The notes beneath the pieces are model-generated. The model was not told the origin of the DNA, ran no database searches, and saw only the letters and a program-made list of their open reading frames with translations. A program made the position numbers and the translations under genes. Source: Peribacillus simplex (GTDB lineage Bacteria > Bacillota > Bacilli > Bacillales > DSM-1321). From it: 64,000 bases of DNA. The stretch covers positions 167,501 through 231,500 of the forward strand of contig NZ_CP126106.1 of NCBI RefSeq assembly GCF_030123325.1. The letters run 5' to 3'. This document shows positions 20,301 through 28,357 of the stretch, piece by piece (positions within the stretch are counted from its first letter, which is position 1; the number at the start of each line of letters is the position of its first letter).

Positions 20301-20580
20301 GCTGAAAGCAGCCTTAGTGGATGAACTTTACAACTCTGCTTATGATAGTACGTTAACTCTGGTTTATTCAAATAATGGTAGTGACACAGTTCTTTCAAAT
20401 ACAGGATCGCTAATTTATGAACATCTTAGTACCGATGATGAACCACTATTTATAAATGACTTATGGTACGGAGACACAAAAAATGGCTTGTTTGTCGAGG
20501 CGAAGGCTGGAGAAGCTAGGGTCGGGGAATATGAGGCAAAGATTAAATGGTCATTGGAAGATACTCCAGCAAATGAGTGA
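17365..20580 (+). CDS. Large multidomain WxL surface adhesin
   Basis: Surface protein of 1071 residues. An N-terminal export/membrane segment spans about 22-52. An Ig-like region (about 50-170) is followed by a very acidic linker with a 13-residue unit (EEPEESSQVVGEK type) repeated three times at about 192-230. Residues about 285-690 look like a right-handed beta-helix of the pectate-lyase-like adhesive type (DLEINGNGHRLSFRDSSIYL, ENAKLDIN, YGDGSFTVKGGAYVNLTS). An Ig-like domain (about 810-900, TYQITGTADEVGATVLVEVDG) precedes the C-terminal WxL domain, which contains STWKLKA and closes with IKWSLEDTPAN. Wall binding through the WxL domain is known; an adhesive role is inferred. Confidence 0.8.
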   Translation: MRKGRLTYKRRSRRALKDYSYIGIWGIILVIMLQQMNINGFFNLESAAAAATVRLSSEQSTVSLGDQIRLEVNSTIEEAGIISVKVPEGLAYDQDATRQSLQNNGSPPMVDYESAKKEITIAYSEQQIGENEVHLFFQAQNAGNFVVVATSDGKQSNEISIDIEAMEKDVPDIEGGTIKEDEAKADDQEIKEEPEESSQVVGEKEEPEESSQVEEEKEEPEEPSQVVGENEKTDGENVDADQEDASIDQSDQEKEQDNEAIAKEEEDLPEVDPSNSVEGNIMAAALSADEKDVDSWDTFVAAVKNTSISKINLTKDIENPSALGDTQGLSTYQVTRDLEINGNGHRLSFRDSSIYLGNPTNGMGNFHMHDIVLAQSYLSGHSEDIVGSRLYDSYTGKWKYRFGNITTEPSVQRLARAKYAEVTVYGEMNIDTRAENFYLGSFKMENGTKYIGNVNFYNFSTFYYESAARSGDTGESREFTIGDESIVRLTQSQKLGTTYPAVYLYYKDITVGENAKLDINMPGNAVRFNYGDGSFTVKGGAYVNLTSKQTSGSVVEYYSSNNSFHVAPDAELYVIGNSKDPLINLGPLTSHRGNSFTLDNPKQYDLRNIGNNTAVGLGANTSATGYANTFEINESDIDLWKTGSNVLGPSDFSYAAVENFTATGRHSTTAGRQTVVSSEPALQSGFNTTYYRRIAGMNTKPILEFEPVTDADLTIKARVKIGETPDNDGLDENGAVHYMDVYASENQASVDITDTHGIVHRDLKTDANGYVQYMDSIFNVGGQKMSGVSTRGPWVQVGQSETTVFDVTPPTPAEVSLLEIEEGTYQITGTADEVGATVLVEVDGDSLKDAEGNLIKTAVAENGTWTIDLPTPLAVGQTVQILLNDNTGEITGLSDVPITNNIMGNVNPTVSIEYHDAIFKAGPLFTVAEYSGSLTLLAPDSLSFGSDVQISPQSKRYQIESMNQKLGVQDDRKHKSTWKLKAALVDELYNSAYDSTLTLVYSNNGSDTVLSNTGSLIYEHLSTDDEPLFINDLWYGDTKNGLFVEAKAGEARVGEYEAKIKWSLEDTPANE

Positions 20581-20752
20581 AAATGGATGAAGATAGTCAA
20601 AGAACCTTATCAAATTAACCTTAATAGATCTTGATATTTTAATAATACTGCTAACAGGTGCCCCTGCAAATGGTATAACAAGTTGGTGTTTGTATAATAA
20701 ATGAAGATGATACATTGTAAAGTAAGCCGCATCAACTTGGAGGTGCTGTCAT

Positions 20753-21808
20753 ATGAAAAAGAAATCCATTTTCATTTTATTACTAGTAAGTTGCCTATCT
20801 ATCATTTTCACTTTTACTATCCTTAAGGCTTCGGCTGCGGAATTCAATTTTGCCGTGGAGACAGTCATCCCAAAAAATCAAGTGGATAAAAAAAAGACAT
20901 ATTTTGATTTGATGATGAAGCCAGGACAAAAACAAGTGCTGGAAATCAACTTGCGTAATGATACAGAGAATGATGTTAAAATAAATCCTCTTATCCATAG
21001 TGCAACGACAAACCTTAATGGTGTAGTTGAATATGGAGAGAATGATATAGAATCGGATTCGACTTTGCTGTACAAGATGGAAGACATAGTGAAGACGGAA
21101 GAGGAAATTATCATTCCAGCTAAAGGAAACTACAAATTAAAAATGGATGTAGTGATGCCAAAAGAAGATTTTGATGGTGTATTAGCTGGTGGCATAATCC
21201 TTCAGGAGAAAACTGAAGGTACCGGTGATAAAGAGAACGGGAATAATAAAGGTTTGTCCATTGAAAACGAGTTTGCCTATGTCGTCGCCATTTTATTAAG
21301 GGAAAATGAAAATGAAATCAAACCGGAAATTCAATTGAATGATGTGTTCCCAGATCAAATAAATGCAAGAAACGTAATCAATGCTAATATCCAAAATATC
21401 ATGCCCATGTATATGAATCAAATGACCGTGAAAGCGAAAGTGACCAAAAAGGGAGATAGCCAAGTCTTGTACGAGTCTAATAAAGAGGGCATGCAGATGG
21501 CCCCAAACTCTAATTTTGATTATCCGATCTCACTGCATGGTGAAAGGCTTCAGGCCGGTGAATATACATTGGAAATGACCGCTGCCTCCATGGGAGAAGA
21601 ATGGCATTGGAAACGTAATTTTAAGATTGATGGGGGTCTAGCAAAGAAGCTTAATGATAGTGATGTGACCATTCAAAAGGATTATACGTGGCTTTATGTA
21701 ATAATAGGGAGCATCGTCATATTATTAGCCTTAATATTATGTGTTATTTTTATGCGAAGAAAGAAAAAAGAGAATGATGAGAATAAAGAACAAATAGTAG
21801 AAGAATAG
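20753..21808 (+). CDS. DUF916/DUF3324 WxL-associated membrane protein
   Basis: Membrane-anchored protein of 351 residues: signal peptide about 1-28, an N-terminal DUF916 domain (about 30-155, LRNDTENDVKINPLIHSATTN and PKEDFDGVLAGGIILQE), a DUF3324 domain (about 160-295, VIVAILLRENENE-type region then NFDYPISLHGERLQAGEYTLEM), a transmembrane helix at about 312-334 and a basic tail. In other Firmicutes these two domains are reported to bind peptidoglycan and host components, and the gene is a constant companion of WxL genes. A surface complex with the WxL proteins is inferred. RBS ggaggtg precedes the ATG. Confidence 0.85.
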   Translation: MKKKSIFILLLVSCLSIIFTFTILKASAAEFNFAVETVIPKNQVDKKKTYFDLMMKPGQKQVLEINLRNDTENDVKINPLIHSATTNLNGVVEYGENDIESDSTLLYKMEDIVKTEEEIIIPAKGNYKLKMDVVMPKEDFDGVLAGGIILQEKTEGTGDKENGNNKGLSIENEFAYVVAILLRENENEIKPEIQLNDVFPDQINARNVINANIQNIMPMYMNQMTVKAKVTKKGDSQVLYESNKEGMQMAPNSNFDYPISLHGERLQAGEYTLEMTAASMGEEWHWKRNFKIDGGLAKKLNDSDVTIQKDYTWLYVIIGSIVILLALILCVIFMRRKKKENDENKEQIVEE

Positions 21809-21813
21809 ATCGA

Positions 21814-22677
21814 ATGATGTTATATGATTCCATATTTGAGATGCTAAAAAAAAAGAAAGTTATAATATGTGATGTTTTAACAATCATTTCATTCTTTTTT
21901 CTTTTATTAATAGGATTTTTGTTGGTTCTTTCACCTTGGGTACAAGAAGCGATGATCAAAAAGGAAATCACAAAGTACAATATAGTTAGTTTTTCTGAAG
22001 AGGAAATCCAAGATAATATTGATCATAAAAAGCCTTTTCCTGAGAATGCGAGTATAGAAGCTCCTGATTTTCTAAAGGTATTAGCGAATATTTCTTCAGT
22101 GAAACGAGAAGACGTGATAGGTGCAATAGTAATTGAGGGTGAAACCGTATCTTTACCGATCTTACATGGTACGAATACACAAAATTTACTTGTAGGTGCC
22201 ACGACAGTTAAAAACGGTCAAGTAATGGGTAAAGGAAATTATGTGCTGGCTGGGCATCATATGAGAGATGACCGCCTGTTGTTTGGGCCTTTATTAAAGA
22301 TTGAAAAAGGCGCATATATCCATATATCGGATAAACGGAAAATATTCACCTATAAAGTGAAAGAAAAGAAGATTGTCCATGAGACGGACGTTAGTGTTCT
22401 TGCAGATACACGAAGTCCTGAACTTACTCTGATCACTTGTGATGTTACGGGGATCGATACGGACAAACGTGTCATCGTTAAAGCGGAATTAGTAGATACG
22501 AATGATAATTCCAATCAGGCTGAATTCGAGGGAAAGTATGGATACGGAATGGGTACAGAGCCGACTTTGCATTCAAATGTCACTTATTTCCTTTGGGTTT
22601 TATTAGTGGTAGGCTTACCGTGTGTTCTGATGTTCATCATGTTAATCATAAAGAGACGAAAAGATGAGGTGAGATAG
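21814..22677 (+). CDS. Class A sortase
   Basis: Membrane transpeptidase of 287 residues that cuts LPXTG signals and joins the protein to peptidoglycan. A membrane segment lies at about 20-42. The catalytic set is visible: His in LAGHHM near 147, Cys in LTLITCDV near 209, and Arg in DKRVIVKAEL near 220. A second hydrophobic stretch (about 257-280) near the C-terminus is unusual for class A and may place both ends in the membrane. It starts five bases after the DUF916 gene. The only obvious LPXTG substrate in the window is the small protein at 15304. A second start at 21841 is possible because neither has a strong ribosome binding site. Confidence 0.85.
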   Translation: MMLYDSIFEMLKKKKVIICDVLTIISFFFLLLIGFLLVLSPWVQEAMIKKEITKYNIVSFSEEEIQDNIDHKKPFPENASIEAPDFLKVLANISSVKREDVIGAIVIEGETVSLPILHGTNTQNLLVGATTVKNGQVMGKGNYVLAGHHMRDDRLLFGPLLKIEKGAYIHISDKRKIFTYKVKEKKIVHETDVSVLADTRSPELTLITCDVTGIDTDKRVIVKAELVDTNDNSNQAEFEGKYGYGMGTEPTLHSNVTYFLWVLLVVGLPCVLMFIMLIIKRRKDEVR

Positions 22678-22695
22678 TGATATCTCGCCTTTTTC
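22667..22695 (+). terminator. Terminator of the WxL-sortase operon
   Basis: Ten-bp stem aggtgagata/tatctcgcct with loop gtga, then tttttcc. Its 5' arm overlaps the end of the sortase gene. Confidence 0.85.
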
Positions 22696-22845
22696 CTTTG
22701 TTCACAAATAATCTTCAAGCTAGCATATTTAAATTTCACTTTTCAATATGAATATAATAATAAATGCCTATATAAGCTAAATACTTACCGCTTTTAACCG
22801 ATTAAATATGGAGATACAAAAAACAGTATAAGTTTGGTGGAAAAA

Positions 22846-23286
22846 ATGATTATTTTGAATGAGTCCATTGTGTCGCCAATTCTTCTAAAGGTGTTGGAGG
22901 AACAGCAAATTCCAGTGCTGGAACAGGGGCAATGGGGAGACACATTAACATCAGAAAAGCTAAACATTCAAAAGGATACTGAATTTTTCAAGTCCATGGA
23001 AATGGACAAAAGAATTCTTACAAACTCTGAAAATGGCATAACATTGTTAGGTCATTTCCAACCGAATAGTAATGAATACATATGGTCAAAGCTATTGAAG
23101 GATAAGAATCAGGTGCGAAATTTGACGAAATTTTTATATCCTGATTTCTATTTCCAAGATATCGATTTATCCATAATAAGTGACCTGGATAAAAATCAAA
23201 TACCGTTTCTTTTTAGAAGAAATGGTAGAAAAGTTCATTACCGAAAAATAAATAATCGATGTGAACATTTACAAAAATCTCTTTAA
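22846..23286 (+). pseudogene. Truncated ATP-grasp family protein (N-terminal part only)
   Basis: Open frame of 146 codons (ATG at 22846 behind ggtgg). The N-terminal 125 residues resemble the lead domain of a Bacillus ATP-grasp family: an IILNESIVSPILLKVLE start, a nucleotide-proximal ILTNSENGI, KLLKDKNQVRNLTKFLYPDFYFQDIDL and then IPFLF. At this point family members continue into the ATP-binding core with a KP.VGFFS motif, but here the frame runs into unrelated RRNGRKVHYRKIN and stops. The core is absent in the other frames too. I read it as a gene relic after a 3' deletion; a genuine short protein cannot be excluded. Confidence 0.45.
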
Positions 23287-23586
23287 CTTTGTTTACGGGA
23301 GGTTTTTGTTTGGATGGATGCGTGTGGGAGGTCATGAATCCATTACCTGAAATAGATAGAGCTCATTGGTTAATGCTTGGTTTTAAATGAATTTAGAGAG
23401 TATTAAAAATTGCTGGAAAAAAGTTTCCCCAAACTATTTGCAATCGCTACCATTTAATGTTATGCTTAGTCTTAATTATTTTTGTTCGGTACTAAGGATA
23501 CTAAAAGTACTACTTTTCGTTTTCGATGATGACTTAGAGCAAGGATAGTAATACATTGTGCTTAGATGCACTAGGAGGCAACAACA

Positions 23587-23787
23587 ATGGAACAAGGTAA
23601 AGTAAAATGGTTTAACGCAGAAAAAGGTTTTGGATTCATCGAACGCGAAAACGGAGACGACGTATTCGTACATTTCTCAGCTATCCAAAGCGAAGGTTTC
23701 AAATCTTTAGACGAAGGTCAAGAAGTTACTTTTGAAGTAGAACAAGGTCAACGCGGACCTCAAGCTTCTAACGTTCAAAAAGCATAA
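23587..23787 (+). CDS. Cold-shock protein, CspA/CspB family
   Basis: Small nucleic-acid chaperone of 66 residues that binds single-stranded RNA and DNA. Both RNA-binding motifs are intact: KGFGFIE at about 13-19 and VFVHFSAI at about 26-33. The gene has a perfect aggaggcaacaac ribosome binding site and codon use typical of strongly expressed genes. A leader of at least 100 bases with the short inverted repeat gtacta/tagtac-like elements (23490-23515) precedes it, as for cold-inducible csp mRNAs. Which Csp paralogue it corresponds to (B, C or D) cannot be decided here. Confidence 0.95.
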   Translation: MEQGKVKWFNAEKGFGFIERENGDDVFVHFSAIQSEGFKSLDEGQEVTFEVEQGQRGPQASNVQKA

Positions 23788-23797
23788 TTTCAATAAC

Positions 23798-23837
23798 AAA
23801 AAAAGACGGATCCTAATTATAGGGTCCGTCTTTTTTT
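23798..23837 (+). terminator. Terminator of csp
   Basis: Stem aaagacggatcc/gggtccgtcttt with a short AT loop and a T-run. Confidence 0.9.
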
Positions 23838-23855
23838 GTTATGTGAAAATACATA

Positions 23856-23886
23856 ACAAAAAACCCTGCCCAACGATGGGCAGGGT
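23856..23886 (-). terminator. Minus-strand intrinsic terminator
   Basis: Perfect 10-bp stem accctgccca/tgggcagggt with a four-base loop. Read on the minus strand it is followed by ttttttgtt. No minus-strand gene is visible to its right before cadC, so the transcript it would end is unknown. Confidence 0.65.
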
Positions 23887-24243
23887 AAATGGTACAAGTA
23901 AAGTAAAACGCTTAAAAAGGTTTGCCTAAGTATATCACAGTTTTTCTAAAAAATACTAAATTAAATATATTATACTTATCAAGGCATCGATAGGAAATTA
24001 CTGAAATCGTTGGATTGAAGGAACGTGAAGGAATTTATGTCCCTTCTTTTTTTTCGCCTGAAGTATGGAAGTTTCGGTTCAGGAGATTCATGGAGTCCCT
24101 GGAAAGAGGACAGCCTGCCCTTTGTGTTCAGCAAAATTCCAGGGGAACGACTGCGAAGGGAAACAAAAAACGATGGCCCACATATAAAGACATATAGGCA
24201 CTTTCACTAAGCCGCTGTGAGGAAGGAGAAAAGATTCTTGTAC
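23887..24243. other. Intergenic region between csp and cadC
   Basis: About 360 bases. A small hairpin gaagg/ccttc with a T-run sits at 24027-24055. Overlapping 60-codon frames at 24015-24210 lack a convincing ribosome binding site and any recognisable pattern; I do not call a gene. Confidence 0.4.
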
Positions 24244-24307
24244 ATTCAAATATAGATTTGAATATTCAGGGAATTGTGTTATATTATAATCAAACGCAGA
24301 TTTGAAT
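24244..24307 (+). promoter_or_regulatory. cadC promoter with two CadC-type operators
   Basis: The perfect inverted repeat ATTCAAAT-ATAG-ATTTGAAT lies at 24244-24263 and an imperfect copy AATCAAAC-GCAG-ATTTGAAT at 24288-24307, with the same arm and spacer lengths. Between them is a -10 TATAAT (24285-24290). The arms match the CadC/SmtB operator pattern (CAAATA..TATTTG type). The two sites bracket the promoter, so metal-relieved repression is expected. Confidence 0.75.
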
Positions 24308-24322
24308 GAGAGGTGTGAGAAG

Positions 24323-24694
24323 ATGGCGGAACTGAAAGATATCTGTGATGTCCACCTGCATGATGAAGTGAAGGTTAATCGCATTCACGAGGAAATGAAC
24401 CAGGTGAATATATCCAGCATGTCGAAGCTGTTTAAAGTTATCGGAGATGAAAATAGGGCGAAGATAGCTTATGCGCTCTGTAAGGACGAGGAATTGTGTG
24501 TGTGCGACCTGGCCCATATCATTGGTGCTTCGATGGCTACAACGTCACATCATCTTCGTACCCTTTATAAACACGCAATCGTAAAATACCGAAAAGAAGG
24601 AAAGTTGGCTTTTTATTCTTTGGATGATCACCATATAAAGCAATTAATCCTCATTGCATTAGAACATCAGCAGGAGGTAAGGATCGATGGCTGA
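24323..24694 (+). CDS. cadC: ArsR/SmtB-type metal-sensing repressor CadC
   Basis: Winged-helix repressor of 123 residues (ATG at 24323) that leaves its operator on binding Cd, Pb or Zn. The metal motif ELCVCDLA in the recognition-region helix and the DNA-reading helix MATTSHHLRTL are clear. The N-terminal Cys (DICDVHLHDEVKVN) would complete the CadC-type alpha-3N site. Two inverted repeats upstream fit autoregulation. The end overlaps the cadA start by eight bases, so the pair is translationally coupled. Confidence 0.88.
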   Translation: MAELKDICDVHLHDEVKVNRIHEEMNQVNISSMSKLFKVIGDENRAKIAYALCKDEELCVCDLAHIIGASMATTSHHLRTLYKHAIVKYRKEGKLAFYSLDDHHIKQLILIALEHQQEVRIDG

Positions 24695-26810
24695 GTCCCC
24701 ATTAAAAATCTATCGTATCCAAGGTCTATCCTGCACGAATTGTGCGGCTAAATTTGAGAACAATGTCCGTGAACTAGAGGGTGTGGAGGATGCTAAAATC
24801 AACTTTGGTGCCTCGAAGATTTCTGTACAGGGCAGTGCGACTATCGAAGAGATCGAAAAGGCGGGTGCTTTTGATAACCTGAGAATCCGCGGTGAACAGG
24901 AACAGGTAAAGCAAAAGGAACCATTTTGGAAGCAAAAAGAAAATATAAAAGTGGTGTTCTCGGTTATCCTTTTGCTGATCAGCTGGACATTGGATAATCG
25001 ATATGCTGATGGAAGCATCATGCCGGTGATCGGTTATGCGGCTGCAATCATAGTTGGGGGATATTCATTATTTGTCAATGGATTGAAGAATCTTGTCAGG
25101 CTTCGCTTTGATATGCACACCCTTATGACGGTTGCCATCATCGGGGCGGCCGTGCTTGGTGAATGGGGCGAAGGGGCGACTGTCGTCATCCTCTTTGCGA
25201 TAAGTGAAGCACTGGAAAAATATTCGATGGATAAAGCCCGTAATTCTATAGAATCATTAATGAACATCGCACCTAAAGAAGCCTTGATCCGTAGGGGGCA
25301 TCACGAAATGATGGTTGCTGTTGATGAGATTGAAGTGGGCGACATCATGATCGTTAAACCGGGTCAAAAGCTTGCCATGGATGGCAGGATCATGAAAGGG
25401 GCCTCGACACTTAATCAAGCAGCCATTACTGGGGAATCCGAGCCGGTTTTTAAAACGGTTGAGGGTGAAGTGTTTGCCGGAACCTTAAATGGTGAAGGGT
25501 TGCTCGAAGTGGAGGTCACGAAGCGAGTCGAGGATACGACTATTGCAAAAATCATCCACCTTGTTGAAGAAGCACAGGCCGAAAAAGCTCCTTCCCAAGC
25601 CTTTGTGGATAAATTCGCAAAATTCTATACGCCGGCCATTATGCTAATTGCCTTGGCCATTGCCGTGTTACCACCGATTGTGATGAACGGGGATTGGAGT
25701 GAATGGATTTACCGGGGGTTGGCTGTACTTGTTGTCGGTTGTCCTTGTGCTTTGGTCATTTCTACACCCATTGCCATCGTGACAGCTATCGGAAATGCTG
25801 CGAAACATGGTGTGCTGATTAAAGGCGGGGTCCATTTGGAGGAAGCGGGGGCCTTAAAGGCGATTGCGTTTGACAAAACGGGTACTTTAACAAAGGGCGT
25901 ACCTGAAGTGACTGATTTCACAGTGTTAGCTGATGAGTTGAATGAACAGGACGTGTTGGCTATCGCGGCTGCTTTAGAAAGCAGGTCACAGCACCCCCTT
26001 GCCACGGCCATTCTTCAAAAGGCGGAAAACCACGATGCGGACTATCATTCTTTATTGGTAGAGGATTTTACTGCGATCACCGGTAAAGGTATAAAGGGGA
26101 AAATCAATCAAACAATCTATTACATTGGTAAACCAAACCTTTTTGAAGAAGAGGCAGGTTTAGTTTTCTCTGATGATGCGCTTAAATTAATCAGCGGCTA
26201 TCAAAATACAGGGAAAACGGTGATGGTGCTTGGCGATCAAGTGAAGATCCTGGCACTCATCGCGGTGTCTGATGAAATAAGGGAAAGCAGTAAGGAAGCA
26301 ATTCGGAAACTGCATGCATTGGGCATTGAAAAAACGATCATGCTGACCGGGGATAATATCGGAACAGCTAAAGCTATTGGAGCGGCAGCTGGCGTTCATG
26401 AGATCGAGGCGGAGCTATTGCCACAAGATAAATTGACAATCATCAAACGATGGAAACAAAAATATGATCGAGTGGCCATGGTAGGCGATGGTGTCAATGA
26501 TGCCCCGGCCTTGGCAGCTTCCACGGTAGGAATCGCAATGGGCGGGGCGGGTACAGATACGGCCCTTGAAACAGCCGATATTGCCTTAATGGGTGATGAC
26601 TTATCGAAGCTGCCTTATACAATCCGCTTAAGCCGCAAAACATTAAAAATCATTAAGCAGAATATCACGTTTTCATTGGTGATTAAAATCCTGGCCTTAT
26701 TATTGATAGCGCCGGGCTGGTTAACACTTTGGATGGCGATTTTTGCCGACATGGGTGCGACGTTATTGGTTACATTGAATAGTCTTAGGTTATTGAGGAT
26801 AAAAGAATAG
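24687..26810 (+). CDS. cadA: Cadmium/zinc/lead-exporting P1B-type ATPase CadA
   Basis: Inner-membrane heavy-metal efflux pump of 707 residues, the usual length. The N-terminal metal-binding domain has GLSCTNCAAKFE (Cys16 and Cys19). The transport site CPCALV lies near 353, the phosphorylation site DKTGTLTKG near 395, the HP dipeptide in SRSQHPLA, and the hinge MVGDGVNDAPALA near 595. The CPC motif together with the CadC partner favours Cd/Zn/Pb over copper. Translation starts inside cadC. Confidence 0.95.
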   Translation: MAESPLKIYRIQGLSCTNCAAKFENNVRELEGVEDAKINFGASKISVQGSATIEEIEKAGAFDNLRIRGEQEQVKQKEPFWKQKENIKVVFSVILLLISWTLDNRYADGSIMPVIGYAAAIIVGGYSLFVNGLKNLVRLRFDMHTLMTVAIIGAAVLGEWGEGATVVILFAISEALEKYSMDKARNSIESLMNIAPKEALIRRGHHEMMVAVDEIEVGDIMIVKPGQKLAMDGRIMKGASTLNQAAITGESEPVFKTVEGEVFAGTLNGEGLLEVEVTKRVEDTTIAKIIHLVEEAQAEKAPSQAFVDKFAKFYTPAIMLIALAIAVLPPIVMNGDWSEWIYRGLAVLVVGCPCALVISTPIAIVTAIGNAAKHGVLIKGGVHLEEAGALKAIAFDKTGTLTKGVPEVTDFTVLADELNEQDVLAIAAALESRSQHPLATAILQKAENHDADYHSLLVEDFTAITGKGIKGKINQTIYYIGKPNLFEEEAGLVFSDDALKLISGYQNTGKTVMVLGDQVKILALIAVSDEIRESSKEAIRKLHALGIEKTIMLTGDNIGTAKAIGAAAGVHEIEAELLPQDKLTIIKRWKQKYDRVAMVGDGVNDAPALAASTVGIAMGGAGTDTALETADIALMGDDLSKLPYTIRLSRKTLKIIKQNITFSLVIKILALLLIAPGWLTLWMAIFADMGATLLVTLNSLRLLRIKE

Positions 26811-26819
26811 AATATTATG

Positions 26820-26862
26820 GGCTCCCTGGTGCATCTTAAGGTGCATCAGGGAGCTCTTATTT
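26820..26862 (+). terminator. Terminator of cadC-cadA
   Basis: Long stem gctccctg.tgcatc/gatgcacc-type arms (gctccctggtgcatc with aggtgcatcagggagc), then tcttattt, a weak T-run. Confidence 0.75.
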
Positions 26863-27084
26863 ATGAGTTTTCCAATTGTTTCATGTGAAACTTTGAAAAA
26901 AGTGATCGGTCCCGTTATTTTTTGTTGAATTTTCTTTTATAGTAAAGGGAAATCCGATAAACTTGGGCAGCAATCGTAATGCATATAATGTCTGGTATGC
27001 TACAATGTGGCTGGCTTTTAGGCAGTATGATAGGTTTGTTTAAGCATAATATAGGGAGTAAGGTATGTACGGAAGGGATTTGAA

Positions 27085-28350
27085 ATGATGGAATTACAGC
27101 AGAGGGCAATCTTGGTTGGAGTTAATCTCAACGGTCAAAAGGATTTTGAGTATTCCATGGAGGAATTGGCCAATTTAACGGAAGCATGTGAGGTAGAGGT
27201 TGCAGGGACCATCACACAAAATTTGCATCGGGTGAACTCATCACATTTTATCGGCACCGGGAAGATCGAGGAAGTAAAAAATCTCTTTGAGCATAAAGAA
27301 GCTAATGTCGTCATTTTTAATGATCAGCTCTCCCCTTCGCAACTTCGTAATCTGGAGAGGGACATGGATTGCAAGGTGATCGACCGGACAATCTTAATTC
27401 TGGACATCTTCGCGCATCGGGCGAAAACGAAGGAAGCTCAGCTTCAGGTAGAAGTGGCAAAGCTTCAGTATATGCTCCCGCGTCTCGTTGGTTTGAGGGA
27501 GTCATTAGGCCGTCAGAGTGGCGGGGTCGGTACAAACAAAGGTGCAGGTGAAAAGCAGTTGGAGCTTGACCGCAGGAGAATCGAGGAAAATATAAGTGTT
27601 TTGAATAAAGAACTGGAAGACCTTGTTGCACACCGGCAAACGCAGAGGAAACAGCGGAAAAAGAATGCCATCCCTGTTGTATCCTTAGTCGGTTATACCA
27701 ATGCAGGAAAATCTTCGATCATGAATGCTCTGATTGAGATGTTCCACCCAACGACCGAGAAGCAGGTGTTTGAGAAGGATATGCTGTTCGCTACGCTTGA
27801 GACATCCGTCCGAAACATCCCGCTGCCGGATAAAAAGGAATTTTTATTGACGGATACAGTGGGGTTTGTGTCTAAATTGCCCCATCATCTCGTGAAAGCA
27901 TTCCGCTCCACATTGGAAGAAGTGGTAGAAGCGGACCTGTTGATCCATGTTGTCGATTTTTCCAATCCTAATCATGAGCAGCAAATAGAGATAACGGATA
28001 AGACTTTAAATGAGATAGGCATTAAAGGGATTCCAACGATTTTTGCTTATAATAAAGCGGACCTTACCGATTTGGATATCCCCCAGGTGAATCGTGGTTC
28101 TGTGTATATGTCAGCGAAAAACAAAGTTGGCATCGAGGAATTGATAGATCAAATTCGCAAGCATATTTTTGTCGACTATATTCACTGTGAAATGCTGATT
28201 CCATTTAATCAAGGACAGCTGGTTTCTTATTTCAATGAAAATGGTCACATAACGGAAACAGAATATGAAGCAATCGGATATCGAATAAAGCTTGAGTGCA
28301 AGAAAACGGATTATGAGAAATATAAACGATACGTTATTCATCCGGAATGA
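27085..28350 (+). CDS. hflX: Ribosome-splitting GTPase HflX
   Basis: Cytoplasmic GTPase of 421 residues that binds and rescues stalled or heat-damaged ribosomes. The HflX N-terminal domain (about 1-110, HFIGTGKIEEVK) is followed by the glycine-rich linker (LRESLGRQSGGVGTNKGAGE near 150) and the G domain: G1 GYTNAGKSS near 205, G3 DTVGFVSKLPH, G4 NKAD. RBS ggaaggga suits the ATG at 27085; the next codon is also ATG. It is monocistronic, with a terminator downstream. The DNA just after it carries a cluster of DnaA-box-like sites. Confidence 0.93.
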   Translation: MMELQQRAILVGVNLNGQKDFEYSMEELANLTEACEVEVAGTITQNLHRVNSSHFIGTGKIEEVKNLFEHKEANVVIFNDQLSPSQLRNLERDMDCKVIDRTILILDIFAHRAKTKEAQLQVEVAKLQYMLPRLVGLRESLGRQSGGVGTNKGAGEKQLELDRRRIEENISVLNKELEDLVAHRQTQRKQRKKNAIPVVSLVGYTNAGKSSIMNALIEMFHPTTEKQVFEKDMLFATLETSVRNIPLPDKKEFLLTDTVGFVSKLPHHLVKAFRSTLEEVVEADLLIHVVDFSNPNHEQQIEITDKTLNEIGIKGIPTIFAYNKADLTDLDIPQVNRGSVYMSAKNKVGIEELIDQIRKHIFVDYIHCEMLIPFNQGQLVSYFNENGHITETEYEAIGYRIKLECKKTDYEKYKRYVIHPE

Positions 28351-28357
28351 ACCTGCC

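Noticed and set aside
24015..24210. Two overlapping 60-codon plus-strand frames
   Set aside because: They share DNA in different frames, begin near a small hairpin and show no family pattern.
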